Assembly: GCF_002798305.1 (NCBI RefSeq) | Contig: NZ_PCGR01000002.1 | Span: 730,034-794,033, forward strand | DNA: 64,000 nucleotides | DNA from: Chryseomicrobium excrementi | GTDB lineage: Bacteria; Bacillota; Bacilli; Bacillales_A; Planococcaceae | Direction: 5' to 3' | Shown: piece after piece, positions 34,549 to 44,981 of the stretch | Layout: each line of letters begins with the position of its first letter | Position numbering within the stretch: position 1 is the stretch's first letter | The notes under the pieces: generated by a model | Databases searched by the model: none | Seen by the model: the letters and a program-made list of their open reading frames with translations, nothing else | What the model was told of the DNA's origin: nothing | Program-made: the position numbers and the translations under genes

Positions 34549-35589
34549 ATGCTAGCCTATGCATTGGTCTTGGCATTTGTCGCATCCATCGTATTTACTC
34601 CGCTCGTAAAGCGTCTTGCTTACCGTATCGGAGCTGTGGATCGTCCCAATTATCGTAAAGTTCACGCGCGCATCATGCCGCGCCTTGGTGGTCTTGCCAT
34701 CTATTTGTCGTTTATCGTAACTTATTTAATCTATCGTCCAGACGGCGATTTTGATAAAGCGTTATTAATAGGAGCTACTATCATTATCATCACGGGTGTC
34801 CTTGATGATATGTTAGAAATCACAGCGAAAGCGAAAATGCTGGGTCAACTTGCCGCTGCTGTTGTCATCGTTGTGTATGGTGAGATTCAAATCGAATTTA
34901 TTAATCTTCCGTTTAATGGGAATTTAGAGTTTGGTTATTTTGCGATTCCCCTCACTATCATTTGGATCGTAGGAATTACCAATGCAGTAAACTTGATTGA
35001 CGGATTAGATGGTCTTGCAGCAGGTGTTTCTACAATTGCACTAGTAACTTTATCTGCTATGGCGATTTTAATGGGGAATCCATTTGTAGCTACTGTAACC
35101 GCAATACTAGCAGCTAGTACACTTGGTTTCTTAGTATTTAACTTCTATCCAGCGCGCATCTTTATGGGGGACACCGGAGCCTTGTTCCTCGGATTTATGA
35201 TCTCCGTATTCGCGTTGCTTGGTTTTAAAGGAGTTACGATGTTCGCCTTGATCATTCCAGTCATCATGCTAGGCGTACCTGTATCCGATACGTTCTTTGC
35301 TATCGTGAGACGCCTCCGTGAGAAGCAGCCATTATCTGCAGCAGACAAATCCCATTTGCATCACTGTTTGTTAAATGTCGGATTTACACACCGTCAAACG
35401 GTTTTGATTATTTATGCGATTGCTTCTTTGTTTGGTATGACAGCTTTAATTTTCTCTCAAGCGACACTTTGGGGTGCTCTTCTCCTTGTAGCAGTCATGT
35501 TAGTCGTGATAGAGTTGTTTGTCGAAATTATTGGTTTAGCAGGCAAGAATTACCGACCGCTACTCAACTTCTTGAAATTCACAAAATAA
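34549..35589 (+). CDS. tagO: Undecaprenyl-phosphate N-acetylglucosamine-1-phosphate transferase
   Basis: 346 residues from the ATG at 34549 (GAGGAGGAG upstream). About ten membrane helices. Family segments: VDRPNYRKVHARIMPRLGG, the catalytic ITGVLDDMLEI, NAVNLIDGLDGLAAG, FMGDTGALFLG, and the cytosolic loop KSHLHHCLL typical of the WecA/TagO branch rather than MraY. It starts wall teichoic acid linkage-unit synthesis on the inner membrane face. It stands alone behind a near-consensus promoter, as expected for an essential envelope gene. Confidence 0.9.
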   Translation: MLAYALVLAFVASIVFTPLVKRLAYRIGAVDRPNYRKVHARIMPRLGGLAIYLSFIVTYLIYRPDGDFDKALLIGATIIIITGVLDDMLEITAKAKMLGQLAAAVVIVVYGEIQIEFINLPFNGNLEFGYFAIPLTIIWIVGITNAVNLIDGLDGLAAGVSTIALVTLSAMAILMGNPFVATVTAILAASTLGFLVFNFYPARIFMGDTGALFLGFMISVFALLGFKGVTMFALIIPVIMLGVPVSDTFFAIVRRLREKQPLSAADKSHLHHCLLNVGFTHRQTVLIIYAIASLFGMTALIFSQATLWGALLLVAVMLVVIELFVEIIGLAGKNYRPLLNFLKFTK

Positions 35590-35594
35590 CAAAA

Positions 35595-35629
35595 AGCAAC
35601 TTCCGAAGAAATTGGAAGTTGCTTTTTTT
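35595..35629 (+). terminator. Terminator after tagO
   Basis: AGCAACTTCC / GGAAGTTGCT stem with flanking A and T runs. Confidence 0.92.
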
Positions 35630-35686
35630 GTTGTTCGCTGTACAATAATAGGTATAGAACATTTGTTCGATTAAGGAGTGAGTAAA

Positions 35687-36061
35687 ATGCCTGTTTTGTC
35701 AGAAGAGATGTTGGATGCTCTTGAAAAACTCATTTATTTGCCAATGGTGATGACAGTACTGGCAAAAGATCGCGAGTTGTTTCGCAAAGCTGGCTTTAAA
35801 TTGCCAAGACCTTATTTAGAGCTTTTGGATCAGGCGGACAGAGCAGTGCAGCAAGAATTGAAACAGGTGCATCAAGTGATTCGAAGCCAGGGACTTAAAG
35901 TCGTGAGAGGGGAAGGAGATGAGTTGTTTACAGAATATATCTTCTTCCATCAAGGATACGAAGAGCATCGTCGTTATTTAAACGTACGTCTTCGTAACCA
36001 AGTAGAAGAATATTTACAACTTTATTTAGGTAAGAAAGGAGAGGCAAACGACAAAAATTGA
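35687..36061 (+). CDS. Small hypothetical protein (possibly YhjD-like)
   Basis: 124 residues from the ATG at 35687 (AAGGAG 8 nt upstream). Helical and soluble; conserved-looking segments are LIYLPMVMTVLAKDRELF, FKLPRPYLELLDQA and YIFFHQGYEEHRRYLN. I think it resembles the Bacillus YhjD family, which lies near comK in B. subtilis, but cannot confirm it. Its 3' end overlaps the convergent ComK gene by 40 nt. Confidence 0.6.
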   Translation: MPVLSEEMLDALEKLIYLPMVMTVLAKDRELFRKAGFKLPRPYLELLDQADRAVQQELKQVHQVIRSQGLKVVRGEGDELFTEYIFFHQGYEEHRRYLNVRLRNQVEEYLQLYLGKKGEANDKN

Positions 36062-36555
36062 TGCCTGTCTTCTACGTTTTTTAAATAAGCGGCCCGTAGA
36101 GCATTAGCAAGTACAATTTGCCTGTTCAAAGTCGTGAAAGAAGAATTGACTGTGACAATTTCTCCGTTGGTTAAGTGAATATCCGTAAATCCGTTGGCGA
36201 CCGCTGACTTTTTATGAAGGGCAATGGCATGGAGTGCCACCCAAGTGTTTAAAGGAGAGCGGGGGGACAACAGAGGAACTAATACAAACAATTGTCCAGC
36301 TACATTTTCTACCACAATGGGAATTTTATGATACGGGCCAAGTAATTCATTTGCTTCTTTAATTGCATAACCTATAGATTTTCCGCAAAATTCAAATGTG
36401 TTTTTTACTAATGTAAAACAGTCGGCGGCATAAATGGTTTTTGTGCCTGATAAGGTGATCACTTCTGCTTGTAAACGCAAATCGCTGAAGACTGGGCGCA
36501 CAATGGCTGTATCCAGCGTTAAGTATGTATCTTTATCTACTCGTTTTCCGTTCAA
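36022..36555 (-). CDS. comK: ComK-family competence transcription factor (paralogue 2)
   Basis: 177 residues from a TTG start with AAGGGG 9 nt upstream. The ComK layout is clear: FCGKSIGYAIKEANELLG (compare FFGSSYAGRKAGTYEV), KIPIVVENVAGQLFVLVPLLSP (compare PPIMVDPSNQIFLFPTLSS), WVALHAI, then HLTNGEIVTVNSSF with FTTLNRQIVLANALRAAYL. The divergent neighbour is an IDEAL-domain protein, as yhzC is beside B. subtilis comK, which supports this copy as the orthologue. It would activate DNA-uptake and recombination genes. The convergent upstream-coordinate gene overlaps its 3' end by 40 nt. Confidence 0.78.
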   Translation of the reverse strand: MNGKRVDKDTYLTLDTAIVRPVFSDLRLQAEVITLSGTKTIYAADCFTLVKNTFEFCGKSIGYAIKEANELLGPYHKIPIVVENVAGQLFVLVPLLSPRSPLNTWVALHAIALHKKSAVANGFTDIHLTNGEIVTVNSSFTTLNRQIVLANALRAAYLKNVEDRHQFLSFASPFLPK

Positions 36556-36682
36556 ATAACATAGCCCCTTCGTCTTATATTACTTCCTATTATACCGATA
36601 AATGGAAGTGAGACAACTGTTATTATTGGATTATTTAAAAAACAAAGTCTAGTTCATTTAGTTTGAATTTTCTAAAAAGTGA

Positions 36683-36710
36683 TTGCAAATAAAGAAAGTG
36701 TTGCTATAAT
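36683..36710 (+). promoter_or_regulatory. SigA promoter of the IDEAL-domain gene
   Basis: -35 TTGCAA, 16-bp spacer, extended -10 (TTGCTATAAT). Confidence 0.7.
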
Positions 36711-36733
36711 AGAAATCAAAAGAGGTGAATATT

Positions 36734-36970
36734 ATGGATAAGTACTATTCATACACAGATTTTCTAAAAGCTATGTCAGACACGGGAACAGAGAACACAT
36801 CGGCCGCGCTGCTGCAAGAAATCTATCTGGATATGTTCTTAGACCATATTCACCGAGAGCAGCTCATAGAGAGACTAGAGAAGCGCATCGATGAAGCCTT
36901 GGACTTGGGGGATCGAGAAAAGTTCATGCTGTATACAAATCAGCTCAAAGAGCTACATAAAAACGATTAA
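36734..36970 (+). CDS. IDEAL-domain small protein (YhzC-like)
   Basis: 78 residues from the ATG at 36734 (AGAGGTG upstream). The C-terminal half is an IDEAL domain: LDMFLDHIHREQLIERLEKRI followed by DEALDLGDREKFM. Small IDEAL proteins in Bacillales are of unknown role; B. subtilis YhzC sits beside comK, matching the neighbour here. Confidence 0.8.
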   Translation: MDKYYSYTDFLKAMSDTGTENTSAALLQEIYLDMFLDHIHREQLIERLEKRIDEALDLGDREKFMLYTNQLKELHKND

Positions 36971-36996
36971 AAACTGCCGATGTGCAGTTTTTTTTC
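36969..36996 (+). terminator. Terminator after the IDEAL-domain gene
   Basis: AAAACTGC / GCAGTTTT hairpin followed by a T run. Confidence 0.85.
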
Positions 36997-37045
36997 GTTT
37001 ATAAAAGGTTATCAATTGCGAAAATAAACAGGAAGGACTACTATA

Positions 37046-37059
37046 AAAACATACGTTCG
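37046..37059. promoter_or_regulatory. LexA (SOS) box upstream of uvrB
   Basis: AAAACATACGTTCG matches 12 of 14 positions of the Bacillus CGAACRNRYGTTCG box. It overlaps a TATAAA sequence (37042-37047) that may be the -10 of uvrBA. A second perfect inverted repeat, TTTTAAC/GTTAAAA, follows at 37061-37079. Confidence 0.75.
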
Positions 37060-37137
37060 TTTTTAACTGCTAGTTAAAAAGGGTATAGCATACCAACGAT
37101 AAATGGAAAGACTTATTAATAGAAGGAAGTGTGACAC

Positions 37138-39132
37138 ATGGCCGAAGAATCCCTCTTTGATCTGCAAGCCCCATACGAACCTGCAGGGGATCAAATCAAT
37201 GCAATTCAAGAACTGATTGAAGGTGTCCAACAGGGCAAACGTCATCAGACACTTCTCGGTGCAACGGGTACAGGTAAGACGTTCACCGTTTCAAACGTAA
37301 TAAAAGAAATCAATCGTCCTACCCTTGTCATGGCCCACAACAAGACACTTGCAGGACAGCTTTATAGTGAGTTCAAAGAATTTTTTCCAAATAACGCAGT
37401 GGAATACTTTGTTAGTTATTACGACTACTACCAACCTGAAGCCTATGTTCCTCAGACGGATACTTATATAGAAAAGGATTCCAGCATTAACGATGAAATT
37501 GACAAGCTACGTCACTCGGCGACGTCAGCTTTATTTGAACGTAAAGATGTCATTATCATCGCTTCCGTTTCTTGTATCTATGGTTTAGGGAATCCGGAAG
37601 AATATAAAGAGATGGTCGTTTCCTTGCGTACAGGAATGGAAATTGAACGCAATCAATTGCTTCGCCGTCTTGTAGATGTACAATACGAGCGCAATGATAT
37701 CAACTTTGTTCGAGGGACTTTCCGTGTTCGAGGAGATGTAGTCGAGATCTTCCCTGCGTCTCGAGACGAAAAATGTATTCGAGTCGAATTTTTTGGGGAC
37801 GAAATTGATCGAATTCGGGAAGTGGATGCGTTGACCGGTGAGATTGTGGCAGAGCGCGACCATGTTGCTATTTTCCCAGCATCCCACTTCGTCACTCGAG
37901 AAGAGAAGATGCAAATTGCCATCGGGAATATCGAGAGAGAACTGGAAGAGCAGTTGGAGAAATTGCGCGGGGCAGACAAGTTACTCGAGGCCCAACGTCT
38001 AGAGCAACGTACCAATTACGATCTTGAAATGATGCGAGAGATGGGCTTCTGTTCAGGAATTGAGAACTACTCCCGCCATTTGACACTCCGGGAAGCGGGT
38101 GCGACTCCTTATACGCTACTCGACTACTTCCCAGATGACTTCTTGCTAGTCGTAGATGAAAGTCACGTCTCTTTACCACAGGTCCGCGGCATGTATAACG
38201 GTGACCAAGCTCGTAAATCAGTACTAGTGGAACATGGTTTCCGTTTGCCTTCAGCTTTAGACAACCGTCCATTGAAGTTTGAAGAGTTCGAAGACCGCAT
38301 CCATCAAGCTATCTATGTATCGGCGACACCAGGCCCTTATGAGCTCGAACACTCGCCAGAAATGGTTGAGCAAATCATTCGTCCGACGGGACTGCTGGAC
38401 CCGGTCATTACTATTCGACCAATTCATGGACAGATTGATGATTTGATTCACGAAATCAATCTACGAGCAGAACGCAATGAACGTGTGTTAATTACGACAT
38501 TGACGAAGAAGATGTCGGAAGATCTAACGGATTATTTGAAGGAACTGCAAATTAAAGTCCAGTACTTACACTCGGAGGTTAAGACGCTAGAACGGATTGA
38601 AATCATTCGAGAATTGCGTCTTGGAACTTACGATGTATTGATTGGAATCAACTTATTACGAGAAGGTTTAGATATTCCGGAAGTCTCTCTTGTAGCGATT
38701 TTAGATGCAGATAAAGAAGGTTTCTTGCGTTCGGAGCGATCGCTGATTCAGACAATCGGTCGCGCGGCACGTAACTCAAACGGTGAAGTCATTATGTATG
38801 CGGATAAGATCACGGATTCTATGCAAAAAGCCATTGATGAGACGAAGCGTCGTCGCACCATTCAAATGGAATACAATGAGAAACATGGTATTACACCAAC
38901 AACTATTGCTAAGAAAGTGCGCGAGGTCATTCGAGCTACTCAAACTGCAGAAGAGACCGAAACTTATGCACAGCAATTAGTTTCCGGTAAGCAGCTTTCC
39001 AAAGAAGAGCGTGCCACTCTCATCACCAGCTTAGAAAAAGAAATGAAAGATGCTGCACGTGCTCTCAACTTCGAGCGAGCGGCTGAACTGCGAGATGCAC
39101 TTCTAGAATTGAAGCTGGAGGGAGGAAACTAG
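37138..39132 (+). CDS. uvrB: Excinuclease ABC subunit B
   Basis: 664 residues. DNA helicase-like subunit that checks damage and loads UvrC in nucleotide-excision repair. Walker [11 protein letters not shown], the beta-hairpin region [26 protein letters not shown]-type helicase box [11 protein letters not shown], motif [11 protein letters not shown], and a C-terminal UVR domain (about 625-660: [20 protein letters not shown]). RBS AGAAGGAAG. It is transcribed with uvrA, whose ATG begins directly after the uvrB stop, behind a LexA box. Confidence 0.97.
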   Translation: MAEESLFDLQAPYEPAGDQINAIQELIEGVQQGKRHQTLLGATGTGKTFTVSNVIKEINRPTLVMAHNKTLAGQLYSEFKEFFPNNAVEYFVSYYDYYQPEAYVPQTDTYIEKDSSINDEIDKLRHSATSALFERKDVIIIASVSCIYGLGNPEEYKEMVVSLRTGMEIERNQLLRRLVDVQYERNDINFVRGTFRVRGDVVEIFPASRDEKCIRVEFFGDEIDRIREVDALTGEIVAERDHVAIFPASHFVTREEKMQIAIGNIERELEEQLEKLRGADKLLEAQRLEQRTNYDLEMMREMGFCSGIENYSRHLTLREAGATPYTLLDYFPDDFLLVVDESHVSLPQVRGMYNGDQARKSVLVEHGFRLPSALDNRPLKFEEFEDRIHQAIYVSATPGPYELEHSPEMVEQIIRPTGLLDPVITIRPIHGQIDDLIHEINLRAERNERVLITTLTKKMSEDLTDYLKELQIKVQYLHSEVKTLERIEIIRELRLGTYDVLIGINLLREGLDIPEVSLVAILDADKEGFLRSERSLIQTIGRAARNSNGEVIMYADKITDSMQKAIDETKRRRTIQMEYNEKHGITPTTIAKKVREVIRATQTAEETETYAQQLVSGKQLSKEERATLITSLEKEMKDAARALNFERAAELRDALLELKLEGGN

Positions 39133-42006
39133 ATGAAACATCAAGAGATTCGAATTGAAGGGGCTCGTGCCCATAACTTGAAAAATGTGAGTGTGACGAT
39201 TCCTCGTGACAAGCTCGTCGTCATGACGGGACTTTCAGGATCAGGAAAATCCTCACTTGCTTTCGATACAATCTATGCAGAGGGGCAACGCCGCTATGTG
39301 GAGTCGCTTTCTGCTTATGCCCGACAATTTTTAGGACAGATGGATAAACCGGATGTAGATACCATTGAAGGATTGTCTCCAGCCATCTCAATCGACCAAA
39401 AAACGACAAGTCGAAATCCTCGTTCTACAGTAGGTACAGTGACAGAAATCAATGATTACCTACGTCTTTTATATGCGCGAGTAGGAAAGCCCATCTGTCC
39501 GAATCACGGGATTGAAATCACATCTCAAACTATCGAACAGATGGTAGACAGAATTATGGAATATCCGGAACGCACAAAGCTACAAGTGCTAGCACCAGTG
39601 GTGTCTGGCCGAAAAGGGACACATGTCAAGTTACTTGATGACCTGCGCAAACAAGGCTATGTCCGCGTGCGTGTCAACGAAGACCTGATTGACTTAGACG
39701 ATAATATTGAATTAGAAAAGAACAAGAAACATACGATTTCTGTTGTGATTGACCGGATCGTGATCAAAGAAGGCGTGGAAGCGCGCTTAAGTGATTCATT
39801 AGAAGCAGCTCTTCGTCTCGCAGAAGGGAATGTCATCATTGATGTAATCGGAGAAGAGGAATTGCTGTTCTCCGAACACCATGCGTGCCCTTACTGTGGG
39901 TTCTCCATCGGGGAGCTAGAGCCTCGGATGTTTTCATTTAACAGTCCGTTCGGTGCATGCCCAGATTGTGACGGACTTGGAGTCAAGCTTGAAGTGGACC
40001 CAGAACTTGTCGTTCCAGATATGACACTGTCACTTGAACAGGGAGCGATTGTAGCTTGGCAACCGACAAGTTCCAACTACTATCCGAAGCTTTTAGAAGC
40101 TGTAGCCAAGCATTACAAGATTTCAATGAAAAAGCCAGTAAAGGATTTGCCAAAAGACCAATGGGAGAAAATCATGAAGGGGTCTGGCAAAGAAAAACTA
40201 CGATTCCGTTATGTGAATGAGTTCGGCCAAGTACGGGACAATATGATTTATTTTGAAGGCGTACTTGCGAACATAGAACGACGCTATAAAGATACTTCTT
40301 CAGATTACATTCGTGAACAGATGGAAAAATACATGGCGGAGCATGCCTGTCCGACATGTAGTGGCTACCGTTTAAAAGAAGAATCTCGTGCCGTGAAAGT
40401 ACGCGACATGCACATCGGTGAAGTGAGCGAGTTTTCTATTGAAGAGGCTCAGGCCTTCTTCAATTCCCTCTCTTTATCAGAGAAAGATATGCAAATTGCC
40501 CGTCTGATCTTACGTGAAATCGAAGAGAGGCTTGGATTCCTTGTAAATGTGGGATTGGATTACCTGACCTTAAGCCGTGCAGCAGGAACTCTTTCAGGTG
40601 GAGAAGCACAGCGTATTCGATTGGCTACTCAAATTGGCTCACGCTTAACTGGAGTGCTCTACATTTTGGATGAGCCATCGATTGGACTTCACCAACGAGA
40701 CAACGACCGTTTGATTGGAACGCTCCAGAGCATGCGTGATATCGGAAATACACTGATTGTCGTCGAGCATGACGAAGATACCATGATGGCGGCAGATTAC
40801 TTGATTGACATCGGCCCTGGAGCAGGGGTCCACGGTGGTGAAATTGTAGCAGCGGGTACTCCGAAACAAGTGATGAAAAACAAAGCATCCCTCACGGGTC
40901 ACTATTTGAGCGGGAAGAAGTTCATTCCAGTTCCTACAGAACGCCGAGTATCAGACGGAAGAAAATTGACAATTAAAGATGCAACTGAAAACAATTTAAA
41001 AGGCGTCACTGTCGACATTCCTTTAGGTGTTTTCACTGCAGTAACGGGAGTGTCTGGTTCAGGGAAAAGTACATTGATCAATGAAATCTTGTACAAGTCC
41101 CTAGCACAAAAGATCAACCGCGCAAAAACGAAACCGGGTGCCAGCAAAGGCGTCACGGGAATCGAACAACTCGAGAAAATCATTGATATTGACCAGTCTC
41201 CGATTGGAAGAACTCCAAGATCTAATCCGGCAACTTATACAGGCGTTTTTGACGATATCCGTGATGTCTATGCTTCTACCAATGAAGCAAAAGTGCGCGG
41301 ATATAAAAAAGGTCGATTCAGTTTTAATGTTAAAGGAGGCCGTTGTGAGGCGTGCCGCGGGGACGGGATTTTAAAAATTGAAATGCACTTCTTACCGGAT
41401 GTCTACGTACCCTGTGAAGTGTGTCATGGGAAGCGCTATAACCGAGAGACTCTTGAAGTGAAATACAAAGGCAAGAACATCTCAGATATTTTAGAGATGA
41501 CGATTGAAGATGCCGTTGTATTCTTCGAAAATCATCCGAAAATCTCTCGCAAGCTGCAAACCATTGTAGATGTAGGACTCGGATACATGACATTAGGTCA
41601 GCCGGCAACAACTCTTTCAGGTGGTGAGGCACAGCGAGTCAAATTGGCGAGTGAACTTCACAAACGCTCAAACGGTAAGAGCTTCTATATTTTGGACGAG
41701 CCGACGACTGGATTGCATGTTGATGATATCGCACGATTACTAGTTGTCTTGCAACGCTTAGTAGACAATGGCGACAGTGTACTTGTGATTGAACATAACT
41801 TAGATGTCATCAAAACGGCTGACTACATGATTGATCTCGGACCTGAAGGCGGGGACAAAGGAGGGACTCTTGTCGCAACTGGAACTCCGGAAGAAGTTTG
41901 TGAAGTGTCAGAATCCTATACGGGACGCTACTTGAAACCTGTTCTTGAACGTGACAAGGCTCGTATGGAAGAAGCGCTAAAAAAGGCGACCAAAGTAAAA
42001 GCGTGA
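39133..42006 (+). CDS. uvrA: Excinuclease ABC subunit A
   Basis: 957 residues, full length. Two ABC ATPase modules: Walker [15 protein letters not shown] (about 34) and [13 protein letters not shown] (about 640), each with LSGGEAQR signatures. Zinc sites are CPYCGF...CPDCDG in the first module and CEACRGDG...CEVCHG in the second. It recognises DNA lesions and loads UvrB. Translated immediately after uvrB with no gap. Confidence 0.97.
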   Translation: MKHQEIRIEGARAHNLKNVSVTIPRDKLVVMTGLSGSGKSSLAFDTIYAEGQRRYVESLSAYARQFLGQMDKPDVDTIEGLSPAISIDQKTTSRNPRSTVGTVTEINDYLRLLYARVGKPICPNHGIEITSQTIEQMVDRIMEYPERTKLQVLAPVVSGRKGTHVKLLDDLRKQGYVRVRVNEDLIDLDDNIELEKNKKHTISVVIDRIVIKEGVEARLSDSLEAALRLAEGNVIIDVIGEEELLFSEHHACPYCGFSIGELEPRMFSFNSPFGACPDCDGLGVKLEVDPELVVPDMTLSLEQGAIVAWQPTSSNYYPKLLEAVAKHYKISMKKPVKDLPKDQWEKIMKGSGKEKLRFRYVNEFGQVRDNMIYFEGVLANIERRYKDTSSDYIREQMEKYMAEHACPTCSGYRLKEESRAVKVRDMHIGEVSEFSIEEAQAFFNSLSLSEKDMQIARLILREIEERLGFLVNVGLDYLTLSRAAGTLSGGEAQRIRLATQIGSRLTGVLYILDEPSIGLHQRDNDRLIGTLQSMRDIGNTLIVVEHDEDTMMAADYLIDIGPGAGVHGGEIVAAGTPKQVMKNKASLTGHYLSGKKFIPVPTERRVSDGRKLTIKDATENNLKGVTVDIPLGVFTAVTGVSGSGKSTLINEILYKSLAQKINRAKTKPGASKGVTGIEQLEKIIDIDQSPIGRTPRSNPATYTGVFDDIRDVYASTNEAKVRGYKKGRFSFNVKGGRCEACRGDGILKIEMHFLPDVYVPCEVCHGKRYNRETLEVKYKGKNISDILEMTIEDAVVFFENHPKISRKLQTIVDVGLGYMTLGQPATTLSGGEAQRVKLASELHKRSNGKSFYILDEPTTGLHVDDIARLLVVLQRLVDNGDSVLVIEHNLDVIKTADYMIDLGPEGGDKGGTLVATGTPEEVCEVSESYTGRYLKPVLERDKARMEEALKKATKVKA

Positions 42007-42088
42007 CGATTGCTTGAAACTTTTTCATTTGAAATACGTATGAGATACTGTAAGAGAAAGACTACCAGTAGAAAGAGGAGGCCACACC

Positions 42089-43243
42089 ATGCAAGATGAA
42101 CGTAAACGTATATTGGATATGCTAGAAAACGGACAAATTACTGCACAAGAGGCAATGGGACTGCTGGACGCTTTATCAAAACAACAAGAACAGACACATA
42201 CGACATTCACGGATCACCAACATTCAACCAATCAGTCAACGAATCGCAATCGTGACTTCATTGAAGATGCCAAGAGAGATTTTACAGTGATCGGAGAACG
42301 TGTCATGCAGATGATGCAAGGGACGGTCGACAAGCTTCGCCAATTTGATTTTGAAAATCCATTTGGAGATGCGGTCACAATTAAAGATAGCTATACACTA
42401 CAGCCAGAACACCTGCGTTCTATTACCGTAGATATTGCAAACGGGAAAGCCGAGATCTATCCTTCTGAAGACGGACATGTAACAGCAGATGTAACGGTGA
42501 AATCCTACCGTGGTATGGCAGAAGAAGAACTTCGCCAAAAATTGCATTCGGATTTTGTCTTTAAAGAAGAGGATGGCCGTTTGCGTATCTTCAGTGATAT
42601 GAAGACAATCGCCGTTCACATGACACTTAAAGTGCCAAAAGAACACTATGAGCAATTGACAGTCCGCTTGTTCAACGGAGACTTTACGGCTGGATCATTC
42701 GACGCGAAACATATCAAAGTGAAGACTACGAATGGAAAAGTATCGTTGCACCATATGGAAATTGAAGAAGTCGACGTGGAAACGGTCAACGGAGCAGTCC
42801 AGTTGAAAGATGTGAACGGAGAAGCGGTTGATGTAGAAGCTGTGAACGGACGTATTTATGTAGAAGGAAAGATTCGAGACCTTGAAGCAAGTTCTGTAAA
42901 TGGGAACTTAATCTTGACGACGAAGCACCTGTCGCCTCGCAAGTTAGAAGGCTCTGCACTTTCTGGAAACGTAGAATTGTATGTACCGCGTCATATCCCT
43001 CTAAAAGGAGAAGCGACGACACAACTTGGCCAACTTGATGTGCAGCTTGCGGATGTGACACAGAGCAATCACTCGGAGCAGTTCATGAATAAGAAAGTTT
43101 CGTTCACGAAAGCACTCGAGGATGATCAAGCTCCACTATACGTATCAGGAGAAGCGAAGACTGGAACAGTGATTGTACGTTATACGACGACGGACGAACC
43201 GACGTCTGGGACACCATCAGTGGATCCGGAATTAAATAGCTAA
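42089..43243 (+). CDS. yvlB: DUF4097-family protein with SHOCT-like N terminus (YvlB-like)
   Basis: 384 residues. A short N-terminal helical SHOCT-like segment (RKRILDMLENGQITAQEAMGLL), a Gln/His/Asn linker, and a beta-helical DUF4097 region with repeating VNG turns (TTNGKVSLHHM, TVNGAVQLKDV, AVNGRIYVEG, SVNGNLILTT). B. subtilis YvlB and enterococcal LiaX share this layout and belong to cell-envelope stress responses. No signal peptide is seen. RBS GAGGAGG. The neighbour genes yvlA, yvlC and yvlD of B. subtilis are absent here. Confidence 0.78.
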   Translation: MQDERKRILDMLENGQITAQEAMGLLDALSKQQEQTHTTFTDHQHSTNQSTNRNRDFIEDAKRDFTVIGERVMQMMQGTVDKLRQFDFENPFGDAVTIKDSYTLQPEHLRSITVDIANGKAEIYPSEDGHVTADVTVKSYRGMAEEELRQKLHSDFVFKEEDGRLRIFSDMKTIAVHMTLKVPKEHYEQLTVRLFNGDFTAGSFDAKHIKVKTTNGKVSLHHMEIEEVDVETVNGAVQLKDVNGEAVDVEAVNGRIYVEGKIRDLEASSVNGNLILTTKHLSPRKLEGSALSGNVELYVPRHIPLKGEATTQLGQLDVQLADVTQSNHSEQFMNKKVSFTKALEDDQAPLYVSGEAKTGTVIVRYTTTDEPTSGTPSVDPELNS

Positions 43244-43251
43244 CACAGCAA

Positions 43252-43287
43252 AGACCTTGGGAGTCCTATGACTTCCAAGGTTTTTTG
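43252..43287 (+). terminator. Terminator after yvlB
   Basis: ACCTTGG / CCAAGGT stem, with AGTC/GACT inside, then six T. Confidence 0.85.
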
Positions 43288-43307
43288 TTATTTATGATGA
43301 ATAGTGA

Positions 43308-43389
43308 GTGTAGGGGAAGCGTTCCGCGGGCGCGGGCTGAGCCTCGGTCTCAGCTTCCGCTTTTAATCCCGCTGGAGTCACCCCTACAC
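43308..43389 (+). repeat. Family A repeat, copy 4
   Basis: 82 nt, the exact reverse complement of copy 3 at 33128-33209. It lies between the yvlB terminator and the 3' end of the amidase gene. Confidence 0.92.
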
Positions 43390-43397
43390 TCTATAAA

Positions 43398-43937
43398 TTA
43401 CTTCATTGAATTCTTGATAGCCGTAGCGATTGCTTTGGCACAGCATTTTTGGTACGCAGGTGACAGGAGTAAGTCGCATTCTAGACGATTCGTCATGAAC
43501 CCTACTTCCACTAAAATAGCGGGCATTTTTGTCCGGACAAGCACGTGGAAGTTGCCTCGTTTAACACCTCTGTCCAGCCTTCCCGTTTTACTAACCAACT
43601 CCTTCTGCACTGCAGCAGCTACTTTTTCCGACCTGCGACTTGCGTGTGGAGCGATGTACGTTTCAATTCCGGAAACCGCATTCCAGTTAGAACCGTAGGC
43701 ATTGGCATGTATGGACACAAATAAATCAGCCCCGACAGTATTGGCGAGTTGCGAACGTTCCCAAAGAGGCACATCTCGTAAACCTGTAGTGGTGAGGTGA
43801 AATGTCGCTACATCTTGCAACTCCTTGATCAAATAACGAACGATGGCGGCATTGACTGTATACTCTCGAAGTCTCCCGTCAGGCGAACGCTTGCCAGCTG
43901 TATGTGGCCCATGTCCTGCATCTAAAACAACTATCAT
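43398..43937 (-). CDS. N-acetylmuramoyl-L-alanine amidase without signal peptide
   Basis: 179 residues, a complete amidase_3 domain and nothing else. It begins MIVVLDAGHGPHTAGKRSP with the zinc-binding His in DAGHG; the second His is in FVSIHANAYG, and the catalytic Glu in ILVEVGFMTN. It cuts the amide between muramic acid and the stem peptide. There is no signal peptide or wall-binding repeat, unlike vegetative autolysins. Such forms are known as sporulation mother-cell-lysis amidases (CwlC type) or phage lysins; no phage genes are near. RBS AAGGAGGG. Confidence 0.87.
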   Translation of the reverse strand: MIVVLDAGHGPHTAGKRSPDGRLREYTVNAAIVRYLIKELQDVATFHLTTTGLRDVPLWERSQLANTVGADLFVSIHANAYGSNWNAVSGIETYIAPHASRRSEKVAAAVQKELVSKTGRLDRGVKRGNFHVLVRTKMPAILVEVGFMTNRLECDLLLSPAYQKCCAKAIATAIKNSMK

Positions 43938-44044
43938 TGTGTTCCCTCCTTTTCTGAATAAATAGAGAAAAACAGGTCACAAGGATACATTTCGCTTTCC
44001 CAGTCATGCTACAATAAGAGATATGTTTTGAGAGGGGGAACCTT

Positions 44045-44965
44045 ATGGCCCACGTCACCGCAAAAGATTTGCTCGATCAGTTTCCACTCACACTGGTCAG
44101 TGGAGAGGAAGGCATCGGCAGACATATTTCCATCATCGACATTTCACGTCCAGGGCTTGAGATGGCGGGTTATTTTACGCATTATCCATCATCAAGAATT
44201 CAACTTCTCGGAAAGACAGAGCTGTCTTTCTTTGAATTATTAGAACCGAACGAGAAACGAGAGCGCATGTTAAAGCTCTGTGCATCGGATACACCGGCAA
44301 TCATCGTAGCGCATAATCACGAAGTGCCAGAGGAATTGCTTGCTGCTTCTCATGAAAAATCGGTCCCAGTTTTTACGACCCATGTACCGACCACTCGATT
44401 CTTTAGCCAATTGACCAATTTCTTGGAGCGTGAGTTGGCACCGACTACTGCCGTACACGGAGTACTTGTGGACATTCACGGAGTCGGCGTGTTAATCATC
44501 GGGAAATCAGGAGTCGGGAAAAGTGAGACGGCCCTTGAACTGGTGAAGCGCGGACACCGCCTAGTAGCAGATGATTGTGTAGAAATCCGTCAAGAAGGGG
44601 AAGGTGTCTTGATTGGCTCGGCCCCGAAACTTATTGAGCATCTACTAGAAATCCGTGGTCTCGGAATCATCGATATCATGACACTGTTTGGCGCTTCTGC
44701 TATTCGGAGTCAAAAACGCATCACCCTTGTCATCGAGCTCGAACTTTGGGATGGACAAAAAAATTACGATCGTCTCGGAATTGAAGAAGAAAAGATGCCA
44801 ATCATCGATTCGGAGATCACCAAATTGACGGTACCTGTTCGTCCAGGTCGAAACTTGGCCGTCATCATCGAAGTAGCTGCTATGAACCATCGCCTTAAAA
44901 AGATGGGGATGAACGCGGCAGAAGATTTCGCGAATCGTCTCGATTCCGTAATCAACTCTAAATAG
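44045..44965 (+). CDS. hprK: HPr kinase/phosphorylase
   Basis: 306 residues, usual length. Phosphorylates and dephosphorylates the regulatory Ser of HPr and Crh, the central switch of carbon catabolite repression. Walker [28 protein letters not shown], the HprK signature [15 protein letters not shown], and a DRLG segment near the end. An extended -10 (TGCTACAAT, about 44007-44015) precedes it. First gene of hprK-lgt-yvoD-ppaX-yvoF. Confidence 0.96.
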   Translation: MAHVTAKDLLDQFPLTLVSGEEGIGRHISIIDISRPGLEMAGYFTHYPSSRIQLLGKTELSFFELLEPNEKRERMLKLCASDTPAIIVAHNHEVPEELLAASHEKSVPVFTTHVPTTRFFSQLTNFLERELAPTTAVHGVLVDIHGVGVLIIGKSGVGKSETALELVKRGHRLVADDCVEIRQEGEGVLIGSAPKLIEHLLEIRGLGIIDIMTLFGASAIRSQKRITLVIELELWDGQKNYDRLGIEEEKMPIIDSEITKLTVPVRPGRNLAVIIEVAAMNHRLKKMGMNAAEDFANRLDSVINSK

Positions 44966-44981
44966 AAAGCAGGAATTTAGC

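Noticed and set aside
37585-38451. Several 60-126 codon minus-strand ORFs within uvrB
   Set aside because: Overlap a strongly conserved gene on the other strand and have no ribosome sites.
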